Source: Streptomyces griseiscabiei
GTDB lineage: Bacteria > Actinomycetota > Actinomycetes > Streptomycetales > Streptomycetaceae
Length of the DNA: 64,000 bases
Direction of reading: 5' to 3'
NCBI RefSeq assembly: GCF_020010925.1
Contig: NZ_JAGJBZ010000002.1
Location: 3,782,001-3,846,000, forward strand
Shown: piece by piece, positions 48,401 through 56,100 of the stretch
How the letters are laid out: every line of letters begins with the position of its first letter
Numbering within the stretch: the first letter of the stretch is position 1
Made by a program: the position numbers and the translations under genes
Notes under the pieces: model-generated
Databases searched by the model: none
The model's input: only the letters and a program-made list of their open reading frames with translations
What the model was told of the DNA's origin: nothing

Positions 48401-49035
48401 CCGGGTTCGTCCTTCGCCATGACGACGACACCGCACAGCAGGTCGTGGCTGAGCAGTGCCGCTCCGGAGGCCCCCTCCCAGCGGGACACGGCGGCGGCCG
48501 GCGAGTAGGGGATCGGCTGCGCGAGGACGATGTGGTAGCGCCTGGCCTTGACGGCTGTTCCGGCGTTCACGGTTCCCCGCACCCTGACGGTGTCGCGCAG
48601 CACGAGCCTGCCCGTGGCGTCGTCGCGTCGTACGCCCATGCCGGACGGGTAGCCGACGAGGTCGGCCGAAACCTCCGGCAGCCCGGTGACCAGCCGTCCC
48701 CAGCGCAGGGGCGGCAGACCGTCCTGAGGCGGCACCGTTGCCGACGGGGAGATCCGCAGGACTGCGGCGTCCATACGGGTGTCGGTGGGTTCATCGGCTT
48801 CGTAGCGGTACCACTCCACGTCGCACGGCAGGTAGTCCCGCGAGCCGGGCAGCCGCACGGTGACCTCGGCCTGTGTGGGGTCACCGCGGCTGACGACGTG
48901 ACCGGCGGTCAGCACGAGGCCGCCGTCGAGGAGATACCCGGTGCCGCTGCCCCGGCCTTCGGGTCGGCGGCTGTAGACCTCGACGACGCGGGGGTCCGTA
49001 CGGTGGTCGACGGATGCCGGGCCGGGTGGGATCAC
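45490..49035 (-). CDS. Trypsin-like protease-STAND NTPase-TPR protein (copy 1)
   Basis: A 1181-residue protein from GTG 49035, which overlaps the stop of the 66-residue partner (GTGA). Residues 1-235 are a trypsin-fold protease with an apparently intact triad: His 46 (LTAGHVV), Asp 89 (MDAAVLR), Ser 190 (GASGAAL). After an SLLRPE linker comes a STAND/AAA+ NTPase with Walker A GPGGQGKT (Lys 305) and Walker B LLLVVDYAE, then a helical segment (LLRHEQKIW) and a long C-terminal TPR array. It has no signal peptide, so it should be cytoplasmic. Such proteins fit the NTP-dependent conflict systems of multicellular bacteria: the repeats sense, the NTPase switches and the protease acts. Defence function is inferred. 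Confidence 0.85.
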   Translation of the reverse strand: MIPPGPASVDHRTDPRVVEVYSRRPEGRGSGTGYLLDGGLVLTAGHVVSRGDPTQAEVTVRLPGSRDYLPCDVEWYRYEADEPTDTRMDAAVLRISPSATVPPQDGLPPLRWGRLVTGLPEVSADLVGYPSGMGVRRDDATGRLVLRDTVRVRGTVNAGTAVKARRYHIVLAQPIPYSPAAAVSRWEGASGAALLSHDLLCGVVVMAKDEPGHGRARAIPAEELLADPGFRALFPHAVTEPAELQPLLEREPSRPANTPVSLLRPEATVVPFTGREDVLARLGAWCEQPGRFSVRLVTGPGGQGKTRLAAELVRRLRLRNWSAGFLAAAAAPDLLPLATETRTPLLLVVDYAETRVEQLQTLLDLVDRYEHSGTTALRLLLLARDKEAGDWWENLCSEALPLRDPPPGTEMELLDLYGDGTEPLDDTAFREIGENLAAALTGLPGVTAPVDPAVLRTLVVPDLSDPRHHRALDLHMAALVALLQALDPEDGPADEPYEGVLLRHEQKIWRHTAHSHGLGALTLSARRELVAAATLCGSPADRDEARNILARLSTLTPGTPDVTDTGTPPGPVGPAADWLATLYPDPNTFWGPLRPDRIGEHLVGLAVGHRPELLDELLATAPPAQATDALRVAARAAPRHDRLGGPLHSVVVRHPQRLAGPAVTAATSGGPEPGPLHTALAEVLRDHPDDGTLLRTMFTRLPAHSRNLSEWGAELAGTLVTLAGETLGEQPDHTAWARLAAAFNDHAHWLTAVRMHDEALERGAMAVRLYEGIAGREPGRYAHDLATAHEGYAHQLHLQSRRQDALASAERAVALRRELADGPVSRAALAVALTGYAHHLSSLGQVVDAAEASAESVAIYAELPARTVSAHEDENAAALLAQAVCLAELAEYDAAIDAVDRAVVHYRRLASRYPDAHVRPLAAALATRADLLVDTGSYERALHDAGEAHRAYEGLATGPADPYAGDRAATLHCLARCLGPLGRWEEAEQRSREAVELYGALRPAAPRTHGFAWARAADGWAVALSECGHDRQAVEVGRGAVDALEDLHAHGGPGTRSALADASRNHAAVLLEQGRAAEAEPFAARSLALRRELATDDAGAFAYEEVEALLLHGMVLAALRPRESVRPLLEGLGRAQEAEDRETGLRLAAALVDAYQADPTVADLVRELTGGVPDWLRDHRG

Positions 49036-49232
49036 CGCTCGGGCAGCTCGTCTTCTTCGTCGCCCACTTCGGAGAAGTTGGACCATGTCTCGCCGTTCAG
49101 TTCGTCGAGGTCCGTGTCCTGGAGGGTGGGGTCGGCGGCCTTCTGCGCGGGCGCGGCGGGCGTGGGCGCCGACGGCTGCGGGGTCGGAGCGGCTTGGGCG
49201 GCCTGCTCCGAAGTCCTGGGTTTCTTGGGCAC
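49032..49232 (-). CDS. 66-residue partner of protease-STAND copy 1, ending DELPER
   Basis: GTG 49232 with AAGGGAG seven bases upstream gives a 66-residue protein: a basic start (MPKKPRTSE), a Pro/Ala-rich linker (residues about 11-35), and an acidic C-terminus with WSNFSE and the ending DELPER. A longer frame to GTG 49280 lacks a ribosome site. Its TGA overlaps the GTG of the protease gene. No family is recognised. The last residues match the end of the Trypco2 partner at 52668 although the rest does not, so the tail may be recognised by the partner protease (inference). Confidence 0.65.
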   Translation of the reverse strand: MPKKPRTSEQAAQAAPTPQPSAPTPAAPAQKAADPTLQDTDLDELNGETWSNFSEVGDEEDELPER

Positions 49233-49419
49233 GTTCGAACTCCCTTGGCGGGGTGGCCGTTCACCGGGGATGCCGTTCACCCGGGGTGCGTCGGCCTCAG
49301 CCTAGCGGCGATATGCCGCAATGGTCTCCACCCGGACGACGCGGTGATCGCCCCTCTGCCCGAGTGATCCCACAGTGACAATTTCCCTGTCCGACCAATC
49401 ACGCAAAGGCGGTTGGCGG

Positions 49420-52400
49420 TCATGAGCCGGCGTGAATCCTGTCGATTTCCGTCAGACACCGTCGGAGCAGCGCGGTGTGCTGCCCGGTCCGGGCCGCGTC
49501 CGCAGCCTCCTCCAGGACCTTCACGGCTCGCCCGGGGTCCCTGGAGCCGAGAGCCAGACCGTGGACGCACAGGATGCGGGCCCGTTCCTCGTCCGCCGGC
49601 GTACCACCGCGTCCGGTCGAGTCGCGCAGGGCCAGGACCGATTCCTCCGAGGCCGCCACCGCCGCCTCGTCGTCGCCCACGCGACGCAGTGCCAGCGTCA
49701 GATCGGCGAGTGCGCAAGCCAGTTCGCCCACGGCCCGGGGGTCCCGGCCCCCGGCCAGCTCACGCCGCACGCGCACCGACTCCTGTGCGATCTCCAAGGC
49801 GCCGGACAGGCGACGCACCGCGGTCAGCCGCATGCTCAGCCCACCCAACAGCCTTGCCAGCAGCGCCAGTTGGGCGGGGGTGGGGTCGTCGTCCAGCAGA
49901 CCCCGCTGGATGGCGACGGCTTCCTCGGCCAGATCCAGCGCCGCCCTGTGCTCGCGCAGCATCGCGCTCAGGCGGGACTGGTTGTGCAGGGCTTCCGCCA
50001 GCCGTCTCAGGTAGGCGTCAGGGTGATCCTCCGCCAGCCCGCGCAGGATCGCCACGGCTCGCGCGGTCTCCCCGGCCGCCTCCGTGGTGCGACCGTTGTG
50101 CTGAAGGTAGAGCGCGAGCTGCAGGCGTGCGTCCGCCATCTCCACCGGGGGTCGCCGCGGGTCCCGGTGGAGCAGCCGTTCCCTCAACCGTACGCTTGCG
50201 GAGCCCAGGGCCAGAGCCTCGTCGTGGCGGCCCAACCGGTACGACCAGAGAGCCTGTTGGTGCAGTACGGTCGCCCGGCGCCCCTGAGCCTCGGGGGTGT
50301 CCGACGGGTTGTCCGGGCCGAGCGCGGTCAGCAGCCGCTCGCCGACGTCGACTGCCTCGCGCGTGCGGCCGGCCTCGTCCAACCGGGCGCCGTACCCCAG
50401 CAGAACGTCCATGAGCTCCGGGTCCTCCTCGGCGCCGAGAGTGTCGCCTCCCCGTACGCGGAGGCCCTCCTCGCAGGCCTGAAGTGCTTCGGCGTACCGT
50501 CCCGCCCGGGCGAGCCGATAGGCCAGGGCGTGGAGCGCCGAGGCCAGATCACGGGGTGCGCCGGTCGCGGCCCGGGCATGCGCCACCAGCTGTTCGGCCA
50601 TCCGCACCGCCCGACCGGCGAGCACGACCGTGTGGTGGGGTACCGCCGCGAGGAGTTCGGCGCAGAGCGGGCCTCGCCCCTGCGGCCCGTCCAGCACCGC
50701 GTCCACCGCGCGGCCCAGGGTGTCGTACCCCTCGCGGGCGAGCACGTCGACGGCGGCGGGCGCCAGCGGCCGGGGCCGGCCGGCGACCAGGCGGACGATC
50801 CGCTCGTCGAGTTCCGGGAAGCTCCGTCCGGTCCTGCACAGGACGCGCAGCAGGTGGCCCGCGTGCTCGGCGTCGGGCAGTTCGGCGAGAGCGGGCAGCA
50901 GTTCGGGGAAATCCCGCGCGGTCGTACCGACCAGATGCTCGCCCAGCAGGTCCGGCACCAGTCCCACCCAGTGGCCGTCGCGGCCGCCGTAGAGCTCGTT
51001 CAGCCACATCGCTGCGCCGAGGACCGTGTTCGCCGTCTCCCCGCGCAGGATCCCGCTTCTCTCCAGCAGTCTTCTCGCCTCGTCCGAGGTGCGGGCCCGG
51101 CACAGTGTCGCGGTGACGACCAGCTGCCGCAGGGTCTGCGTGTGCAGACGCCCGATCCGGTGTACGGACGTGGTCCGGGGCCAGTACGCCTCCTCGTGCC
51201 GCATGAGCAGATCCATGCCCTGCGTGAGAGAGGCGTCGGGCACCGGGAACAGATGCTGCAAGAGCGCGGCCAGCGCGGTGCTGTGCAGTTCCAGGGCCCT
51301 GGCGAACCGCGCGTCCGACAGCTGCGGAGGCAGGACCGACTCGGGGCGGAAGCCGGGCGGCGTCGCGGGCAGACCTGGCAGCCGGGCCAGAGCGTGCGCC
51401 AGGCCCTCGACCGCGTGGCGGAACGCCTCGGGCCGGGTCGCGGGATCGTCGGCGAGCGGACCCAGCTCCTCCACGGTTCCCGGCGGCGGTTCCCGCAGCG
51501 CACGGCTCTCTCGCCGCAGGTCCTGCCACCACTCCCCGGCGCTTCTGGCGAGCATCAGAAGACGCACCGGCGGCCCCGTCCCCTTGGCGGCCGACGTCCC
51601 GAACAGCCTCAGCAGTTCGATCAGTTGCTCGTGCCGTGCCTCTGCGTAGTCCACGACCAGCAGCAGGGGCGCGGACAGTTCACCTAGTGCGGCCAGGTCG
51701 GTGTCGGGGGCGACGTCCAGGAAGCCTGCGTTCCAGTCCAGGCCGGCGATGCGGTCCACCAGCTCGGCCGCCAGCCGCGTCTTGCCCTGGCCCCCGGGCC
51801 CGGTCAGCAGCTTCGGTGACCACGGGGACGGATCCAGGCACCACCGGAGGAACTCCTCCATCAGTGGTTCTCGGCCGTGGAAGCCGACCGGGCTGACCTC
51901 GGCCCGCAGCAGACCGACCGGTGACCGGGCGGGCGGCGGCGGGGGCTGCAGGACGGAGGGGAGCCCGACGTCGTACGCGCGCGGCCTCCCCAGCAGCTTC
52001 GTCACCCGCTCGTCCGCCAGCAACGCGGCCGACGGAACGGCGGTCAGCGCTCCGCCGGGCCCGCCCCGGTCGGGGTCGACCGCCACCAGTCCCACCACCA
52101 GCCCCCCGGAGGTCACCGCGGCCCCCGACATCCCGCTCCAGCGGGACACGTTCTCGGTGCCCTGCCCGGTGTGCCCCGCACGGACGACGGCGGGTACCGG
52201 GTTGTCCACCTTGATCTCGTGGCGGACGGACTTGAGCCTGCTGCCCGGTGCGATGGAGCCGGTGATGTGCGCGGTGTCCCTGAAGGCCGGTGCGCCCTCT
52301 TCACGCACCCGCATGCCGGCCGGGAATCCCACCGCCTCGACGGGACAGCGGGATCCCGTACCCAGTCGTCCCCAGAGCAGCGGTGGCAGCCCCTCGGGCT

Positions 52401-52671
52401 CCCGGAAGGAGTCGTCGTCGATCCGGAGCAACGCCGCGTCGATCCCGGTCCCGGCCGCGCTGTCGTAGCGCCACCAGACCACCGAGCAGCCCCACACCGA
52501 GCCGTCGTCGAGCAACCGGACACTGACCGTGGCCGCTCCGCCGACGGCATGACCGGCCGTCAGCACCAGCCGGTCGTCGAGCAGGTGGCCCGTGGCGATC
52601 CGGTGCCGGCCGTCACGGCTCCGGTAGACCTCCACCACGCGCCGGGCGACCGGTGGGACCCTCGGGCTCAC
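49420..52671 (-). CDS. Trypsin-like protease-STAND NTPase-TPR protein (copy 2)
   Basis: A 1083-residue paralogue of copy 1 with the same order: protease (LTAGHAV His, IDAALLR Asp, GMSGAAV Ser), linker VGLLRAE, NTPase (Walker A GPGGQGKT, Walker B LLLVVDYAE), helical segment (LMRHEEAYW, LGEHLVG) and C-terminal TPR array. GTG 52671 overlaps the stop of the Trypco2 gene (GTGA), giving tight coupling. The TPR region is shorter and differs strongly from copies 1 and 3, as expected if the sensor part diversifies. Confidence 0.87.
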   Translation of the reverse strand: MSPRVPPVARRVVEVYRSRDGRHRIATGHLLDDRLVLTAGHAVGGAATVSVRLLDDGSVWGCSVVWWRYDSAAGTGIDAALLRIDDDSFREPEGLPPLLWGRLGTGSRCPVEAVGFPAGMRVREEGAPAFRDTAHITGSIAPGSRLKSVRHEIKVDNPVPAVVRAGHTGQGTENVSRWSGMSGAAVTSGGLVVGLVAVDPDRGGPGGALTAVPSAALLADERVTKLLGRPRAYDVGLPSVLQPPPPPARSPVGLLRAEVSPVGFHGREPLMEEFLRWCLDPSPWSPKLLTGPGGQGKTRLAAELVDRIAGLDWNAGFLDVAPDTDLAALGELSAPLLLVVDYAEARHEQLIELLRLFGTSAAKGTGPPVRLLMLARSAGEWWQDLRRESRALREPPPGTVEELGPLADDPATRPEAFRHAVEGLAHALARLPGLPATPPGFRPESVLPPQLSDARFARALELHSTALAALLQHLFPVPDASLTQGMDLLMRHEEAYWPRTTSVHRIGRLHTQTLRQLVVTATLCRARTSDEARRLLERSGILRGETANTVLGAAMWLNELYGGRDGHWVGLVPDLLGEHLVGTTARDFPELLPALAELPDAEHAGHLLRVLCRTGRSFPELDERIVRLVAGRPRPLAPAAVDVLAREGYDTLGRAVDAVLDGPQGRGPLCAELLAAVPHHTVVLAGRAVRMAEQLVAHARAATGAPRDLASALHALAYRLARAGRYAEALQACEEGLRVRGGDTLGAEEDPELMDVLLGYGARLDEAGRTREAVDVGERLLTALGPDNPSDTPEAQGRRATVLHQQALWSYRLGRHDEALALGSASVRLRERLLHRDPRRPPVEMADARLQLALYLQHNGRTTEAAGETARAVAILRGLAEDHPDAYLRRLAEALHNQSRLSAMLREHRAALDLAEEAVAIQRGLLDDDPTPAQLALLARLLGGLSMRLTAVRRLSGALEIAQESVRVRRELAGGRDPRAVGELACALADLTLALRRVGDDEAAVAASEESVLALRDSTGRGGTPADEERARILCVHGLALGSRDPGRAVKVLEEAADAARTGQHTALLRRCLTEIDRIHAGS

Positions 52672-52994
52672 CGCTCCGGCAACTCCTCGGCCGCGTCCGA
52701 GACTTCGAGCGGTCCGCCGTCCGGGCCCCGGGGTGTCAGGGTGAGCCGGATGGTGTGGGTGGAGGTCCGCTCCCGGCGCTTGGACGCACCGCCCGACAGG
52801 ACGTAGAAACGGGCACCCCCGGTGACCTCGCTGCCACTCAGCAGGGCAACCTGGAACTCCAGTTCCACCGGCCCGACCTCGAAGGAGAGACCCCCCTCCG
52901 GCACCAGCCGCCGGGCCGTGTCCAGTTGGTCGCGCAACGAACCTATGGCCTGCGCGAGTTCGACGACGTTCTCCGCGGAGTCCTGATCGGACAT
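52668..52994 (-). CDS. Trypco2-type (trypsin-co-occurring domain) protein
   Basis: A 108-residue protein from ATG 52994 (GGGGG just upstream). A short helix (VELAQAIGSLRDQLD) is followed by a beta-rich domain (FEVGPVELEFQVAL, GARFYVLSGG, THTIRLTLTPRGPDG) that matches the Trypco2 family, known for being encoded next to trypsin-like peptidases in conflict systems. It ends EELPER, the same tail as the 66-residue partner of copy 1. It is coupled to protease copy 2 by GTGA, and divergent from copy 3 across a 152-base promoter region. Confidence 0.8.
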   Translation of the reverse strand: MSDQDSAENVVELAQAIGSLRDQLDTARRLVPEGGLSFEVGPVELEFQVALLSGSEVTGGARFYVLSGGASKRRERTSTHTIRLTLTPRGPDGGPLEVSDAAEELPER

Positions 52995-53146
52995 GTCATC
53001 CCCCTGTCGTACTGCGTCGGTCAAGCCATCGTTACCCACCGGAAGTACCCCGTCACCCTGTCTCACACGGTCTGCCACCCCGCCCCGCACTGTCTGTCAG
53101 GATGGGGCTCCGGAGCGTGCGTGGAACCGGTGGGGTGGGGGAGCGG

Positions 53147-56100
53147 ATGAGTGAGCGTGCCGTGGCGGCGGACCCGCGTGTGGTCGAACTGGCGTCACTG
53201 GGGGCCGGCGCGAAAGCCCACACCGCCGGATCCGGTTATCTGCTGCACGACGGACTGGTGATCACTGCCGCGCACACCGTGCCCGCGCCCGGAACCGGCG
53301 AGGTGCGGGTCCGCCCCGGCGGGACCGGCCCCTGGCTCCACGCCCGGGTCCTGCTGCGCCGCTACCCGGACCGGACCGCGCCCGAGGGCCAAGAACCCCG
53401 CGCAGTACGGGACTTCGCCGTACTGCGCGTCGAGGACGCGGCCGGGCTGCCCACCGAACTGCCTCCGGTCCGCTGGGGACGACTGGCCACCCGGCCGTGT
53501 CCGGCCCTGATCGAGGCCACGGGCTTTCCCGCGGGTCTCAAGGTGTACGAGGACCGGGGCGGCCCCCGACTGGCCACCGTACTGCGGGACACGGCTCACA
53601 TCAGCGGCACCATCGTCGCCTCGGACACCCATGGTTCACGGCACGTCGTCCATGTCGTCCATCCCGTCCCGTCGCCGCCCGAAGGAGCCGGGGCGAGCGG
53701 CAGGCGGAGAACACGCTGGGACGGCATGTCCGGCTCCGCCGTGGTGTGCGAGGGGATGCTCGTCGGTGTCGTGGTGCGCGCCGACACGCTCGCCGGTGTG
53801 GAGATCGAGGAGACGGCCGCGCTGTGGGACGACCCCGAGGCCCGCGCCCTGCTGGGTCTCCAGGGGCTGCGCCCCCGACCTGCCGAACTCTCGCGGGTGC
53901 TGCACCGGACCACCGCGCGCCCGGCGCTGTCCCCGATCTCACTGCTCAGGCCCGAAGTGGCCGCCGTCCGCTTCCACGGCCGCGAGAACACACTCCGCGA
54001 TCTCCGCGCCTGGCGGCACCGCGATGCCGATGCCTCGGTGCGCCTGCTCACCGGCCCTGGCGGCCAGGGCAAGACGAGAGTGGGCCTGGAAGCGGTGCGC
54101 GAGGCCGAGAGGGCCGGCTGGACGGCCGGTTTCCTCGCCGACCGCGCTGATGGCCGGTTACTGGCCCGCCTGGCCGCGCTCGACACACCGTTGCTGCTCG
54201 TCGTGGACTACGCCGAGACCCGCTGGTCACAACTTCACGAGCTGCTGGATGTGTTCGGACCGTCCGGCCGGGCTCACCACCGCCATCCGGTCCGGCTCCT
54301 GTTCCTGGCCCGCAAGGCCGGCCAGTGGTGGAGCGGACTCCAGGCGCACGCGCACTTCCCTCGTGACGCCTCCGTGAGTCCGCTGCCTCCCCTGGAGCAC
54401 ACCGCCGCACTGCGTGCCGTCGCCGTCAGCGACGCCATGGGCAGCCTCGGGGAAAGGCTGGCCGCCCTGTATCCGGGACGGTCGGCACAGAAGGCGATGC
54501 GCGCGGCGGTCCCGCCGTCCGTCGCCGAGGACCGCTACTCCGGTGCCCTCAACCTCCAGATGGCCGTCCTCGTCGCCCTGTTGCAAGCCGTCGACCCGGT
54601 GCGCGTCACGAACGGCGAACGCGACGAGGCGGTTCTCCTGCGTCACGAGCAGAAGGTCTGGAGGCGCACGGCGGACAGCCATGGCATCGGCGGCCTGCCC
54701 CTGTTCGAGTACCGGCGGATGGTCGCCGCGGCCACCCTGTGCCCGGCCGAAGACGAACAGGAGGCGCTCGCCGTCCTCAGCCGGCTCCGGCCGACCGGTC
54801 TCGTCCGGGAACCCGCGACACCACCGCCGGACCCCGCGGCCTGCGGACGGTGGCTGTCCGGTCTCCATCCGTCCGACGACGACTACTGGGGTCCGCTCCA
54901 GCCCGACCGGCTGGGCGAGTACCTCCTCGGAAACGTCCTCGCGGAGGACCCCGAGCTACTGGGACGTCTCCTGCCCACCACCACCGAACGCCAGACCTCG
55001 GCCGCGTTCCATCTGCTGTCCCGGGCCCAGCCCCACCAGCCGCACATCTGCGAACCTCTCCGCGTCGTCGTCACCGCCCACCCCGATCCGCTCGCCCTGC
55101 GGGCCGTCGACGCCGTGGTCGCGGTGGAGAACCCTGCCGCGCTCCGGCAGGCCCTGACCGCCGTCCTGGAGGAGATCCGAGGCGCGATGGACCAGTACGC
55201 GCCACTGGCGGAGCGGTTGTACGAGGCGGTGCCCCTGCCCTCGCTGGCGCTCGACGAGTGGGCGGCCGATCTCGCGGGCCTGCTGGCCCGGCACCCACCG
55301 AACGCGACAACGGCAGACCCTCACGAGGCGTCGGCCGAACACGCCCGGTGGCTGCACCGGTACGCCGTCCGGCTGGTCGAGATCGGACAGCTCACGGCGG
55401 CCCGCACCGTTGCCGAGAAGTCCGTCGCCCTGTGGCACGATCTCGGCGCACACGGTCGGCCAGGTGCCGAGAGCGGTCTCGGCCTGGCCCTCAACACCCT
55501 GGCACTGGCGAGTGACCACGACCGTTCCCGCCCGGAGGCGCTGTCGCTCTCCCAGGACGTACTGCGCCACTACCAGGACCTGGCGGAACGGGATCCCGAC
55601 ACCTACACGGCCGATCTCGCGATGGCCTGGCACAATCTTGCGAACCGGCTCGCCGACGCGGACCGGCTCGACGATGCCCTGCGAAGCGCGCTGACCGCCC
55701 GTGATCTCTACCGTGCTCTCGCCGACGACGATCCGGAACACCTGCCCGATGTCGCCCTTGCCGAGTACGGCCTCACCCGGATCCACAGCGCGCTCGGGCA
55801 GTTCGGGGCCGCGACGGCCGACGCCCGCCGGGCCACGGACCTCTACCGGGATCTCGCCGTCCGGTGGCCGGACCGGTACCGTTCGCGCGTGCCGGAAGTC
55901 CTCGGCTCCCTGGCCGAACTCCTCCGTACGACGGGCCTGTTCGCGGAAGCCCTGGAGGCGGTCGAGGAGTGCCTGACCGAGTCCCGGCGCCTCGTCGCAC
56001 TCGACCCGAAGCGCTTCGGGCAGGACCTCGCCGAGAGCCTCTCCGACGCCACGGCGGTCTTCGACGACCTCGGGGACGAGGAACGGGCCCGCGCGGCGGC

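Noticed and set aside
49032..49232. RiPP precursor peptide (leader plus acidic core with WSNFSE)
   Set aside because: No radical SAM, cyclase or other maturation gene nearby, and the ending is shared with a Trypco2 protein, so a role with the protease is more likely.
49233..49280. N-terminal extension of the 66-residue partner to GTG 49280
   Set aside because: No ribosome site for the upstream GTG, while GTG 49232 has AAGGGAG at a good distance.
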